Assembly (NCBI RefSeq): GCF_000472865.1
Contig: NZ_AXAP01000013.1
Span: 463 to 64,462 of the forward strand
Direction of reading: 5' to 3'
Source of the DNA: Bradyrhizobium elkanii WSM2783
GTDB lineage: Bacteria > Pseudomonadota > Alphaproteobacteria > Rhizobiales > Xanthobacteraceae
DNA: 64,000 nucleotides
The position numbers and the translations under genes were made by a program. Of this stretch, positions 15,968-25,007 are shown in pieces. Numbering within the stretch: the first letter of the stretch is position 1; each line of letters opens with the position of its first letter. A model generated the notes under the pieces. The model made no database searches and had not been told where the DNA came from. It saw nothing but the letters and a program-made list of their open reading frames with translations.

Positions 15968-16801
15968 TCAAACGTCTTCGCGATCGGCTGAGAACGCGAC
16001 CTCGCGCTGCGCTTCGATCCTGACGAGTCGCTGCGTCAAAGCCTTCGAAATCGAATCGTAAGCGGTGCTGCCCAGCGCGAGACGCAGTGGAGGATTAGTG
16101 CTGTCGGCGGCGGCGATCATCGCTGCCGCAGTCCGTCCCGCATCACCCTTCAGCGCGAAGCTCCCGCTGTCGATCGCCCGGCGCACGGCGCCGGCGGGAG
16201 TGTCGTCGTAGACGTCCATCGGCGCGGGACGCACCAGACCGGCTCCGAAATTCGTGGCCGTCGGGCCGGGTTCGGCGATGATAAAGTCAATTCCGAAGGG
16301 CGCGACCTCCTGCGCCACGGCCTCGACGAATCCCTCGATGCCCCACTTGCTCGCGTGATAAAGGCTGAAATTCGGATACGCGATCTGCCCGCCTTCCGAC
16401 GAAACCTGGATGATGCGCCCACCTCCCTGACGACGCAGATGCGGCACTGCCGCGCGGATGAGCTGGATCGAGCCGGTCAAATTGGTAGCGATCTGATGGT
16501 TTATCTGCGGGTCGGTAAGTTCCTCAGCCGCTCCAAACAGCCCGTAGCCGGCATTGCTGACGACGACATCGATCCGCCCCATACGCTCGAATGCGTCGTC
16601 TATGGCCGCCCGGAGCCCGGCGGTATCCGTCACATCAAGTATCGTCGTACTGAGGTTCTCGCCGTGTGCTTGCTGAAGATCGGCCAGGGCGCTTTGCCGT
16701 CGCACCGTCCCGACGACGCGGTCGCCACGGGCAAGAAGGCGTTGCGCCATTTCGCGGCCGAGGCCTGACGACGCGCCGGTGATGAACCAGGTTTTGCTCA
16801 T
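15968..16801 (-). CDS. Short-chain dehydrogenase/reductase (SDR)
   Basis: The 277-residue classical SDR has the cofactor motif TGASSGLGRE at residues 8-17, NAGYGLFG at the substrate side, the catalytic serine in IQVSSEGG, and the catalytic Tyr and Lys in LYHASKWG. An Arg after the second strand (TVRRQS) suggests NADP. It is divergent from a LysR gene 97 bases away, the usual arrangement for an enzyme under that regulator. The substrate is unknown. Confidence 0.9.
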   Translation of the reverse strand: MSKTWFITGASSGLGREMAQRLLARGDRVVGTVRRQSALADLQQAHGENLSTTILDVTDTAGLRAAIDDAFERMGRIDVVVSNAGYGLFGAAEELTDPQINHQIATNLTGSIQLIRAAVPHLRRQGGGRIIQVSSEGGQIAYPNFSLYHASKWGIEGFVEAVAQEVAPFGIDFIIAEPGPTATNFGAGLVRPAPMDVYDDTPAGAVRRAIDSGSFALKGDAGRTAAAMIAAADSTNPPLRLALGSTAYDSISKALTQRLVRIEAQREVAFSADREDV

Positions 16802-16898
16802 GGGATATTCCCTCTGAAATTACTCCGATGATGTAGAGGGGACCAATTGGTGCTATAAGACGTCCATTATTGGATGAGTAAGTGAAATAAATTCACCA

Positions 16899-17792
16899 GT
16901 GCCGCGCCCGAGCCTGAACGATCTGGCGGCTTTCGCCTCCGTCGCCAACCTTCGCAGCTTCCGTAGAGCTGCCGAGACGATAGGCGTATCGCGTTCGGCC
17001 CTGAGCCACGCAATGATTGGGCTCGAGAGGAATCTCGGCATCCGCCTGCTCAATCGAACCACCCGAAGTGTTTCGCTCACCGAGGCTGGCGCCCGGCTGC
17101 TCGCGCACCTGGGTCCGGTGCTACAAGACCTCGATGCGGCTCTCGACTCGCTCGCCGAAGTGCGCGGAACGCCCAGCGGAACTCTGCGGATCAACGCCAA
17201 CAAGAGCGGAGCTGCAATCTTGCTGCGTGATGTCATTCCGCACTTCCTCGCTCATCATCCGGAGGTCGAGATCGATCTTGTCTCCGAGGGGCGGCTCGTC
17301 GACATCGTCGAGCAGGGTTTCGATGCCGGTGTCCGGCTTGCCGAAGCAGTGCCGCAGGACATGGTTGCGGTCCGGTTCGGCGGCGATGCCCGCTTCATTG
17401 CAGTCGCCTCGCCAGCCTATCTGGAGGGTCGAGATCCCCCGATCACGCCGGACGATTTGCACGCCCACCGGTGCATCCGCCAGCGCCTGCCAAGCGGAAA
17501 GCGCTATCGCTGGGAATTCTCAAGACACGGCGCGGAGGTGGTGGTCGACGTTCCGGGCGTTCTGACCCTGGACGACAATGACCTGATCGTCGAAGCAGCA
17601 GCGGATGGGCTCGGCATTGCCTATGTGCCGGAAAGCTTCGCCCGAACGCTTCTGGATTCGGGGCACCTTGTCGCCGTTCTGGAGGATTGGTGCCCTCCGA
17701 TTCCGGGTCTCGCCCTCTATTACCCCCGCAATCGCCACGTTCCTTCCACGCTACGGGCGTTCATCGATACTCTGAAGGAGGCGGAGGTCTGA
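16899..17792 (+). CDS. LysR-family transcriptional regulator
   Basis: The 297-residue protein starts at a GTG (PRPSLNDLAAFASVANLRSF). The N-terminal helix-turn-helix reads FRRAAETIGVSRSALSHAMI, and the dimer helix follows. The effector domain spans residues 90-295. It is divergent from the SDR gene. The shared gap holds CCAATTGG at 16842-16849 and a nearby T-N11-A type site, which would allow joint control. The last codons abut a transposase relic, yet the length is normal for the family. Confidence 0.88.
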   Translation: MPRPSLNDLAAFASVANLRSFRRAAETIGVSRSALSHAMIGLERNLGIRLLNRTTRSVSLTEAGARLLAHLGPVLQDLDAALDSLAEVRGTPSGTLRINANKSGAAILLRDVIPHFLAHHPEVEIDLVSEGRLVDIVEQGFDAGVRLAEAVPQDMVAVRFGGDARFIAVASPAYLEGRDPPITPDDLHAHRCIRQRLPSGKRYRWEFSRHGAEVVVDVPGVLTLDDNDLIVEAAADGLGIAYVPESFARTLLDSGHLVAVLEDWCPPIPGLALYYPRNRHVPSTLRAFIDTLKEAEV

Positions 17793-17975
17793 AGGTCGAC
17801 TACCGGACGGTGTGGGACTTCGTCCACGCCGAGAAGCTCAGTCACAAAAAAAGACGCTGATTGCTGCCGAGCAGGACCGTCCCGATGTTGCCCGTCGGCG
17901 GACGCAATGGAGCAAATGTCGGGAGCGGATCGATCCGTCTCGCCTGGTGTTCATCGACGAGACCTGGACGACCCG
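17792..17975 (+). pseudogene. Internal relic of an IS630-family transposase, frame broken
   Basis: KVDYRTVWDFVHAEKLSHKK (17792-17851) joins, after a shift at an A7 tract (17846-17852), to KTLIAAEQDRPDVARRRTQW and then RIDPSRLVFIDETWTT. The YRTVW-x-FVHAE and LVFIDETW motifs are those of IS630 transposases; the Asp of FIDET is one of the catalytic acids. Adding one A restores the frame. Both ends of the element are gone. Confidence 0.7.
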
Positions 17976-18005
17976 CGACATTATCCGACGCGAAGAGAAC
18001 TCCCC

Positions 18006-19592
18006 TCACTCCCCCCACGCCGCAAACGCGTCGTTGAACGCGCGCTCGCCCGGCGCGCCCTTCTCGATCGCGATGATGGCGCGGCGCTGGTTGGAGTAGA
18101 CGAGCGGCACGTCGAACCAAGAGCGCTCTTTGAGGAGCTGCAGGTTGCGCGAGCGGTCGGCATCGACGTTGGAGAGGCCGACCAGGAAGAAGCCGTCGGT
18201 GACCTTCACCGCCAGGCCTGCGAGCGGGGTGCCGCGGGCCTGCTCGTTGGACTTCATCAGGATGCCCGGCACATTGCCGACGCCGCCGTTCGGGAAATCC
18301 TGCGGCAGGATGAAAGTGAGCTCGGCGGTGTGGCTCGCGGGCAAGGACGAGTCGGTGTTGCGGCGGAACGACATCGTCATCTTGAACTTGCGGTCGGGGA
18401 TCTCGATGTCGGCGCGCACGGCGATGTCGGGTGCCGCGTTGCCCGAAGCCTTGATCGGTTCGGTGCGCCAGATCACCGAGCCCACATATTGCTTGCCCTT
18501 GGGATCGCTGGGGTCCTCGTCATAGAGCACGACACGCTGCGCCACCGGTGCAACCGGCTCGCTGGAGGACGGCTGGCCGACGCGGTCCGGAATCTTCGGC
18601 TTGGTCGCGGGCGTCGCGACATCCTTCGGCGCCTCCACCGAGGGGGACGACTTGAGCAGGCCGCTCACCACCGTGACCGCCTGCTTGCCCCAGAGGATGC
18701 CGGCGCCGACCAGAATCAGAATGATGCCGACCGCAATCGCGCTCTTGAACGGGAATGCCGAGCCGAGCCGCGCGCCCTTCTTGGCGTCGCGATCACCGCC
18801 ATTGCCGATCCGCGACCGCGGCTGCGATCCCTGCGGCCCGTAGCGCTCGGCCTCCTCGCTCGACTCGTCATAGGAATAGGGCGCGTCCGGATCGGCGCCG
18901 CGATTCTCCATATTCGGCTCGAGCCGGTCGAACTCCGGTGAGGGCGACGGCACATTGGCGTAGGTCTTGCGCGCATTGCGGTTCGCCTGCGCGGCGGCGC
19001 GGCCGAGATCGTCGGCGTCGGCGGCGAGATCGCGGAAGCCGCGCAGAGCCGGCGGCTGCGGCGCCGGCGGCGCGCCATTGTTCGCGGCACCGTTGTTATC
19101 CGGCCCGCGGCGCGCACCGGGGGGCCGCTGCTGCGGATCGGGCGATGGTGGCGCGGGCGGGCGCGGGGCGACCGGCGGCGCCTCGCCACGGAGATTGCGC
19201 GGCGGACGATCCTCACCACCGGGCGGACGCGGCGGCGCTGGAGTGCGCGGGCGCGGCGGGGTGGTTGCTGCGGCCGGAGCGCCTTCCGGCGGGCGGGTGG
19301 TGGCGGCGGTGGCAGTGGCGCGGCGGAAGGCATCGCCGCTGCGGGAACCGGTGGCAGGACGGGTGGTCTCGCGGGCGCGCTGGGCGGCCTCCGATTCGAC
19401 CTTGCGGACGGCCTCTTCGAGCGACAGGCGCTCGCGGGTGATCTCGGACTCGGAAAGCGGCGGCTGCACGCTGCGGAGCTGCTGGATCAGCGCAGCCCGC
19501 GCGCGCTCATAAAGCGCGCGGCGGCTCTCACCGGGAGCATTGGGGTCCAATCCGGCGATGGCGCGGGCAATCAGCGGGTAGTAATCAGCCAT
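18006..19592 (-). CDS. Proline-rich single-pass membrane protein, unknown function
   Basis: The 528-residue product has three parts. Residues 1-75 are helical and conserved-looking (MADYYPLIARAIAGLDPNAP then GESRRALYERARAALIQQLR). About 200 residues are low-complexity Pro/Arg/Ala-rich. A membrane helix near 290 (SAIAVGIILILVGAGILWGK) precedes a C-terminal beta-rich domain of about 190 residues containing VVLYDEDPSDPKGKQYVGSV. The N-terminal part should be cytoplasmic and the C-terminal part periplasmic. It starts 36 bases after purA on the same strand, so the two may be co-transcribed. No known domain name fits with certainty. Confidence 0.78.
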   Translation of the reverse strand: MADYYPLIARAIAGLDPNAPGESRRALYERARAALIQQLRSVQPPLSESEITRERLSLEEAVRKVESEAAQRARETTRPATGSRSGDAFRRATATAATTRPPEGAPAAATTPPRPRTPAPPRPPGGEDRPPRNLRGEAPPVAPRPPAPPSPDPQQRPPGARRGPDNNGAANNGAPPAPQPPALRGFRDLAADADDLGRAAAQANRNARKTYANVPSPSPEFDRLEPNMENRGADPDAPYSYDESSEEAERYGPQGSQPRSRIGNGGDRDAKKGARLGSAFPFKSAIAVGIILILVGAGILWGKQAVTVVSGLLKSSPSVEAPKDVATPATKPKIPDRVGQPSSSEPVAPVAQRVVLYDEDPSDPKGKQYVGSVIWRTEPIKASGNAAPDIAVRADIEIPDRKFKMTMSFRRNTDSSLPASHTAELTFILPQDFPNGGVGNVPGILMKSNEQARGTPLAGLAVKVTDGFFLVGLSNVDADRSRNLQLLKERSWFDVPLVYSNQRRAIIAIEKGAPGERAFNDAFAAWGE

Positions 19593-19608
19593 TTCCAGTC
19601 AAATTGGT

Positions 19609-19627
19609 GGGATATAGGTAATATCCC
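19609..19627 (-). terminator. Weak AT-rich hairpin after purA
   Basis: GGGATAT and ATATCCC flank a 5-base loop immediately beyond the purA stop codon. It has no T run and lies in the 36-base gap before the next leftward gene, so it could be a partial terminator or just chance. Confidence 0.3.
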
Positions 19628-19628
19628 G

Positions 19629-20921
19629 TTAAGCTTCGAACGGATTTTGTACCAGAATAGTATCCTCGCGTTCCGGGCTGGTGGAAAGAAGCGCGATCGG
19701 GCAGCCGACCAATTCTTCCACCCGGCGGACATATTTGATGGCCTGTGCCGGCAGGTCGGCCCAGGACCGGGCGTTCGCCGTCGGCTGCTTCCAACCCTCG
19801 ATGGTCTCATAGATCGGCACCACGCGGGCCTGTGCACCCTCGCCCGCCGGCAGATGGTCGATTTCCTTGCCGTCGAGCTTATAGCCGGTGCAGACCTGTA
19901 TGGTATCGAATCCATCAAGAATATCGAGCTTTGTCAGCGCCAGCCCCGTGATGCCGCAGGTGCGCACCGTCTGCCGGACCAGCACCGCATCGAACCAGCC
20001 GGTGCGGCGCTTGCGGCCGGTGTTGACGCCGAATTCCTTGCCGCGGCGGCCGATTTCCTCGCCGATCTCGTTCGTCAGTTCGGTCGGGAACGGGCCCTGG
20101 CCGACACGGGTGGTGTAGGCCTTGCAGATCCCCAGGACATAACCGACTGCGCCGGGGCCGAGGCCGGCGCCGGTTGCGGCCTGCGCGGCCACCGTGTTGG
20201 AGGAGGTGACGTAGGGATAGGTGCCGTGGTCGACGTCGAGCAGCGCGCCTTGCGCGCCCTCGAACAGGATGCGCTTGCCCTCGCGGCGCTTGATGTCGAG
20301 CAGCCGCCAGACTGTTTCGGCGTAGGGCAGGATTTTCGGCGCCAGCGCCGTCAGCTCGCGCAGGATGCCCTTGCCGTCGACCTCCTCGAGACTGAGGCCG
20401 CGGCGCAGCGCATTGTGGTGCGCCAGCAGGCGGTCGATCTTGTGCGGCAAGGTGTCGAGATCGGCGAGGTCCATCAGTCGGATGGCACGGCGGCCGACCT
20501 TGTCCTCATAGGCCGGGCCGATGCCGCGGCGAGTGGTGCCGATCGCGGTCACCGCATTGGATGATTCGCGCAGCGCATCGAGATCGCGGTGCAGCGGCAG
20601 GATCAGCGTGACGTTCTCGGCGATGCGCAGATTGTCCGGGCTGACCGCGACGCCCTGCCCCTTCAGCCGCTCGACCTCGTCGAGGAAGGCCTGCGGATCG
20701 AACACGACGCCATTGCCGATCACGGCCAGCTTCGACGGCCGCAGCACGCCCGACGGCAGCAGCGCGAGCTTGTAGGTCTCGCCATTGATGACAAGGGTAT
20801 GACCGGCATTGTGGCCGCCCTGGAAGCGCACGACGATGTCGGCCTGCTCCGACAACCAGTCGACGATCTTGCCCTTCCCTTCGTCACCCCATTGGGCGCC
20901 GACCACGACAACATTGGCCAT
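19629..20921 (-). CDS. purA: Adenylosuccinate synthetase
   Basis: The 430-residue product matches the family length. The N-terminus [20 protein letters not shown] contains the GTP-binding loop with the catalytic Asp (GDEGKGK), followed by the conserved [15 protein letters not shown]. The [19 protein letters not shown] segment and GPFPTEL are also diagnostic. The enzyme joins IMP and aspartate using GTP, the first committed step from IMP to AMP, in the cytoplasm. Confidence 0.98.
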   Translation of the reverse strand: MANVVVVGAQWGDEGKGKIVDWLSEQADIVVRFQGGHNAGHTLVINGETYKLALLPSGVLRPSKLAVIGNGVVFDPQAFLDEVERLKGQGVAVSPDNLRIAENVTLILPLHRDLDALRESSNAVTAIGTTRRGIGPAYEDKVGRRAIRLMDLADLDTLPHKIDRLLAHHNALRRGLSLEEVDGKGILRELTALAPKILPYAETVWRLLDIKRREGKRILFEGAQGALLDVDHGTYPYVTSSNTVAAQAATGAGLGPGAVGYVLGICKAYTTRVGQGPFPTELTNEIGEEIGRRGKEFGVNTGRKRRTGWFDAVLVRQTVRTCGITGLALTKLDILDGFDTIQVCTGYKLDGKEIDHLPAGEGAQARVVPIYETIEGWKQPTANARSWADLPAQAIKYVRRVEELVGCPIALLSTSPEREDTILVQNPFEA

Positions 20922-20950
20922 TTCGCAAGCGTTCCCTGTAACACTTCAAG

Positions 20951-21007
20951 GTTCGATCATGATCGACGCGGAAAAGCGGTGCCGAACTTTCCGGATCATG
21001 GTTTAAG
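20951..21007. repeat. Palindromic repeat of the ATGATC...GGATCATGG kind
   Basis: GGTTCGATCATGATC...CGGAAAAGCGG...CCGGATCATGG lies between the purA start and the divergent deacylase gene. It is a diverged relative of the repeats at 15066, 30044 and 48714. The purA promoter must lie within or near it. Confidence 0.6.
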
Positions 21008-21208
21008 CTGCCCAGCCGAAATCACGGCGTTAGCCGTTCGCACGCGGGACGCTAACCCCGATAAAGGAAGCGCTACGCTTAAGCAAGCAAGAAGGGTAGT
21101 TTTTGCGCCAATTGGACAATCTCCAAGCCTTTGATATCCCCGGAAAATTTGTGGCCGCCGCAAGGCAGGCCTCGATCATGGACAAGGTTTAAGGGAACAG
21201 CCGGCCAG

Positions 21209-21682
21209 ATGTCCAAGAGTACCCGCGCCACCGAGACACTGGCAAAGCTCGGCGTAACATTCACCCTGCACGCTTATGACTATGATCCTAACGCCGACAG
21301 CATCGGCCTGCAGGCCGCCGAGGCGCTGGAGGTGGCGCCCAAACGGATGCTGAAGACGCTGATGGCGGAGGTCGACGGCAAGCCGGTCTGCGCCGTGGTG
21401 CCGTCGGACTGCGAGGTCAGTATGAAGAAGCTCGCGAGCGCCTTCGGCGGCAAGACCGCGAAGATGATGCGGCCGGCCGACGCCGAGCGGCTGACCGGTT
21501 ACCATGTGGGCGGTATCAGCCCGTTCGGGCAGAAGAAGCGCGTGCCAATCGCGATCGAGCAGGCGGCGCTCACCGAGAAAAGCGTGTTCGTCAACGGCGG
21601 CCAGCGTGGTTTGCAGATCGAGCTGGCGCCCGGTGATGCCGTGAAGGCTGTCGGCGCGATCGTGCGGCCACTGACGGCGTAA
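21209..21682 (+). CDS. ybaK: YbaK/EbsC-type Cys-tRNA(Pro) deacylase
   Basis: The product is 157 residues from MSKSTRATETLAKLGVTFTL. Family hallmarks are PKRMLKTLMAEVDGKPVCAV with the catalytic Lys, and the glycine-rich GYHVGGISPFGQKKR. It would hydrolyse cysteine wrongly attached to tRNA-Pro. The frame is open from 21131, but the extra 26 residues are not family-like, so the start at 21209 is preferred. It ends 8 bases before the convergent MFS gene. Confidence 0.9.
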   Translation: MSKSTRATETLAKLGVTFTLHAYDYDPNADSIGLQAAEALEVAPKRMLKTLMAEVDGKPVCAVVPSDCEVSMKKLASAFGGKTAKMMRPADAERLTGYHVGGISPFGQKKRVPIAIEQAALTEKSVFVNGGQRGLQIELAPGDAVKAVGAIVRPLTA

Positions 21683-21690
21683 GGTGAGGC

Positions 21691-22872
21691 TCAGGCCGTC
21701 GCGGGCTTGAGCGTCAGCACCTCACCGCACTTCGAGAACAGCGAGAACAGCAGCGACAGCGGCGCCATCGCGGCCAGCAGCGCGGCGCCCGCGATCAGCG
21801 CGGCCGCTGGGTTGCCCCAGGCATCCTGCAGCCGGCCGGCGGCGGAGGGCCCGATCGCCATCAGGAGATAGAAACAGGTGAAGAACAGGCCGAAGCCAAG
21901 CGAGCGGTCGCGCGGCTCGAGCACGCGCGTCGGCAGTGACAGGATCGCGCCGGACAATGGACCGATGGCGACGCCGAAGACGAGGCAGGCGATCGCTGGA
22001 TGGATGTTTGCAACGAACAGCGCCAGCGCCAGGGCCGCTACAAGCCCGCAAGCAATGATCGCTGCGACCGGCCGCCCCGACCGCTCCACCAGATAGCCGC
22101 CGACGGGAATGGCCACGATGGTGAACCAGATCGCGAGGCTGACCAGCGAGGCCGCGCCCGTCGGGCTTGATCCGTGCGCCACCATCAATGGCGGCGCATA
22201 GCTGAAGAACAGCACGCAGGCGAGATTCATCGCGCCCCAGATGACGCCCGCGACCAGGACCGGGACCAGGATCCTGACCGGCAGGCCGGTGCGCGCGGCC
22301 GCTGCAGTCTCGGCCTGAACGGGACTCCGTGGCAGCAATGCGAAGGCGCCGAGCACGATCAGGGCCAACATCGCGCTCGACGCCATCACCGCCGGCCACC
22401 CCAGCGATTGTGCCAGATAGGTCTGCGCCGGCAGCGCGACCATCGCGCCGAACGGCCAGCTCATCTGCAACAGCGACATCGCCAGCACGATCTCACGGCC
22501 GGCGAACCAGTCGGTCGTCATCTTGGTGGCGACCAGGATCACGATGGTGGCGCCGACGCCACCGATCACGCGCGCGACCAGCGCGGCGGCAAAGCTGTCG
22601 CAATAGGACAGAGCAACGCCCGACACCACCATCAGCGCCAGCCCGCCGAGCCCGAGCGTCGTCTCGCGCACCCGCTGGCCGATCAAGCCGGCCGGAAAGG
22701 CGACGACTATACCGGGCAACAGATAAGCGCCGAGCAGCATGCCGAGCTGGACGTAGCTGAGCGCCAGATCGTGCATCAGGACGTTGGTCGTGGATCCGAC
22801 CGACTGGAATTGAAACCCGGTCGCCGCGCGCGCCGCGAACAGCACGGCAAGCACGATCCATCTGCGGGGCAT
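21691..22872 (-). CDS. MFS transporter, last gene of the GNAT-hydrolase module
   Basis: The product is 393 residues from MPRRWIVLAVLFAARAATGF with about 12 membrane helices. The cytoplasmic loop after helix 2 reads PAGLIGQRVRETTLG, a weak form of the MFS signature. The overall look is that of the CynX/NimT group. GGGAGG precedes the ATG at 22872; the open frame up to 23016 overlaps the 72-aa gene and is rejected. It closes a leftward unit of four genes, and is therefore the likely transporter for the substrate or product of the enzymes upstream. Confidence 0.86.
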   Translation of the reverse strand: MPRRWIVLAVLFAARAATGFQFQSVGSTTNVLMHDLALSYVQLGMLLGAYLLPGIVVAFPAGLIGQRVRETTLGLGGLALMVVSGVALSYCDSFAAALVARVIGGVGATIVILVATKMTTDWFAGREIVLAMSLLQMSWPFGAMVALPAQTYLAQSLGWPAVMASSAMLALIVLGAFALLPRSPVQAETAAAARTGLPVRILVPVLVAGVIWGAMNLACVLFFSYAPPLMVAHGSSPTGAASLVSLAIWFTIVAIPVGGYLVERSGRPVAAIIACGLVAALALALFVANIHPAIACLVFGVAIGPLSGAILSLPTRVLEPRDRSLGFGLFFTCFYLLMAIGPSAAGRLQDAWGNPAAALIAGAALLAAMAPLSLLFSLFSKCGEVLTLKPATA

Positions 22873-22885
22873 CCCTGCCTCCCGA

Positions 22886-23104
22886 TCAATCCTGGAAGTC
22901 GCCGCTGGCGAGATTGAGGCTGACCGCGTCTGAGAATTCGGACAGTTCGTCTTCGGAAATCTCATGCAGCGAAAGCTGGAGCTGCATGATCGCGAGATCG
23001 ACAAGGTGGCCCGCAAAGGACAGCCCGCCGGAAACCAGAATGTTACGCTGTTCGGTCAGTACCGGAATCACGTTACGCAAGCGACGGGCCCTCAATTCAT
23101 CCAT
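22886..23104 (-). CDS. 72-aa protein of unknown function in the GNAT-hydrolase module
   Basis: MDELRARRLRNVIPVLTEQR then NILVSGGLSFAGHLVDLAIM begins a helical 72-residue protein with an acidic second half (LHEISEDELSEFSDAV). Its ATG overlaps the stop of the hydrolase gene by 8 bases, and its stop lies 13 bases before the MFS gene, so it is translated within the operon. No domain is recognised. The size and position suggest an accessory or regulatory partner of one of the neighbours. Confidence 0.66.
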   Translation of the reverse strand: MDELRARRLRNVIPVLTEQRNILVSGGLSFAGHLVDLAIMQLQLSLHEISEDELSEFSDAVSLNLASGDFQD

Positions 23105-23690
23105 AGCGATGCCCTCTCAGAGGCCGCTGCGCGGTCGCGACCAGCCAGTGGGCGGTGGTGGCGACGTCGGCGAACAATTCGATCGCTTTCGTCGCGACAA
23201 GGTGCACTGAACCAGGATCGGCATCGCGCCGCTGCCGGCTCGCGGCGGCATCGGTCAGGAAGGTGACGCGATGGCCGCGATGTGATGCGTCGATGGCGGT
23301 GGCAAGGCAGACCTCTTCCGCGGCCAGACCGCCGATCGCAAAGCTGCCGATCCGCGAGACGACGTCCTCGAACAGCGGATTGGCGTAGCAGGAAGGCTGC
23401 CTGCGCTCGAACACCATGTCCGCGCGCTTCGGCTCCAGGCCCATGATCCAGGGCGACTGCGCCTTCCTGTCGACGAGATCCAAGCCTTCAGCCCGCCGCG
23501 TGAAAGCGATCGGCATCCCGGCATTGCGGGCGTGCTGGATCGCGGCCCTGCAGCTTTCCAGCGAACGCTCGATATCGTCAGCGCAACCCGCCGCCCCGCG
23601 AAAATACGCCTCCTCCTGCAGGTCGACCATGACCAACAGACGGCTGCTGGAAGCGCCAACATAGGGTTTGAGGTCGATCACCGGGGCCAT
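23097..23690 (-). CDS. Cysteine hydrolase (isochorismatase-like)
   Basis: The 197-residue product has the isochorismatase-like fold: the nucleophile-assisting Asp in LLVMVDLQEEAYF (D23) and the catalytic Cys in GGLAAEEVCLATAIDASHRG (C128). The usual catalytic Lys position, before PSCYANPLFED, reads ERRQ, so Arg may stand in for it. Members hydrolyse amides or related bonds, for example nicotinamide, carbamoyl sarcosine or biuret. It starts 5 bases after the acetyltransferase stop codon. Confidence 0.8.
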   Translation of the reverse strand: MAPVIDLKPYVGASSSRLLVMVDLQEEAYFRGAAGCADDIERSLESCRAAIQHARNAGMPIAFTRRAEGLDLVDRKAQSPWIMGLEPKRADMVFERRQPSCYANPLFEDVVSRIGSFAIGGLAAEEVCLATAIDASHRGHRVTFLTDAAASRQRRDADPGSVHLVATKAIELFADVATTAHWLVATAQRPLRGHRYG

Positions 23691-23695
23691 GGCGG

Positions 23696-24913
23696 TCACA
23701 TCGTGGCCGGCTGCGCGGCCGCGCCGCGGCCGGCGGACATTTCCAGGATGCCGGGAACGTCCCACTGTCCCTCGGGACGGATCAGGACGTAAGGATCCTC
23801 GCCAAGGGTGATGCGCTGCGGATGCCGCTCGGCCTGAAGCTTGACCTCGACATAATCGAAATCGGAGAACACGAATTCGCGCGAGCCAGACATGCGCTCG
23901 AAGCCGCGCTGCTCCCAGAAGCCGAGCAATCGCTTCTGCGCATGCGCATAGAGGACGTTGTAACCCTTCTTGCGGCAGAGCTCGATCGCGGCATCGACGA
24001 TGCGCCCCGCAATGCCGCCGCTGCGGCTTTCGCTGCGCACGGCCAGCCGCTCCAGCTTGGCGAAATCGGCGAAGTAGCGGATCCGCAGGCAGCCGACCGG
24101 CTCGCGGCCCTGATGGCAGATCAGATGCGTCGCGGAGAAATCATTGCCGTCGAATTCCTCCTCGAACGGACAATGCTGCTCGCCCATGTAGACGGCGCTG
24201 CGGATCGCCATCACGCGCGCCATCTCGTCCATCGAGCGCACCACACGCACCGAGATCGGATCCGGCGGCACCGGCTTCGGCGGCGGCATCTCGTGCGAGC
24301 GATCGAGCATCTGCAGATGCGGCGCGAACAATCCGTCATAGCGGGCGCCCGGGGTGAACCCGAGCGGCTCGAGCACGCGCAGCCCTTCCTTGGTGATCGG
24401 GCGCGAATAGATGTTGACGCCCTGGTAGAGCGGGCTCGAGAATTTCTGCAGCACCAGCGGGATCGCGGCGACCGTCGGCCCCTTGGCGTGGATGCACCAG
24501 ACATAGATGCCCGCCGGGCGCTCCGACTGCCGCGTGACGAAGGCGAGATCCGGATTCTTGGTATCGAGCCGTCCGTCGATCAGGCGGCGCGTGCCTTCAT
24601 GCGTCAATGGAAGCACCGCGAGGAAACCTTCGCCCTTCGGCGCGGCAATGTCGAACTGATCACGCCGCGCGATCGCCCAGAACGCATCCGGATTATGGTT
24701 GGCGACGGTCTGAACGATGCGGTTGGTGGTCAGTCCCGGAATATCTTCCCTCGCCGCATCCATCAGCGCCGCAATCCCGGCGGCATCGACGGTGAAAATC
24801 ACCGTGCGTTTCGCCAATTGCAGCATGGTCATCTTGTCGAGCGAACGGGCGGGACCCGCCCCCTGGCGCCTGGTGGCGGCTTTGCGAATAAAATCGAGGT
24901 CCAGAGCAGTCAT
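23696..24913 (-). CDS. Double GNAT-type N-acetyltransferase
   Basis: The 405-residue product has two parts. Residues 230-370 are a clear GNAT domain, with VGCLRIRYFADFAKLERLAV, then the acetyl-CoA loop RSGGIAGRIVDAAIELCRKK and the closing GFWEQRGFERMSG. Residues 45-190 look like a second, diverged GNAT fold (GIYVWCIHAKGPTVAAIPLV ... RVLEPLGF). The acyl acceptor is unknown. It is the first gene of the leftward four-gene unit and faces the LysR gene across a 94-base gap. Confidence 0.83.
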   Translation of the reverse strand: MTALDLDFIRKAATRRQGAGPARSLDKMTMLQLAKRTVIFTVDAAGIAALMDAAREDIPGLTTNRIVQTVANHNPDAFWAIARRDQFDIAAPKGEGFLAVLPLTHEGTRRLIDGRLDTKNPDLAFVTRQSERPAGIYVWCIHAKGPTVAAIPLVLQKFSSPLYQGVNIYSRPITKEGLRVLEPLGFTPGARYDGLFAPHLQMLDRSHEMPPPKPVPPDPISVRVVRSMDEMARVMAIRSAVYMGEQHCPFEEEFDGNDFSATHLICHQGREPVGCLRIRYFADFAKLERLAVRSESRSGGIAGRIVDAAIELCRKKGYNVLYAHAQKRLLGFWEQRGFERMSGSREFVFSDFDYVEVKLQAERHPQRITLGEDPYVLIRPEGQWDVPGILEMSAGRGAAAQPATM

Positions 24914-25007
24914 CGATCATCTCTCGCGGTTGTGAATTTGCCGCGTTTCTGCCAAGAATAGAGGGTTGTTCCCGTTAAGCTAAAAGGCGACAAACGAGGC
25001 GATTTGT

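Noticed and set aside
17907..18941. 344-codon plus-strand frame
   Set aside because: Antisense to the proline-rich membrane protein; no family features.
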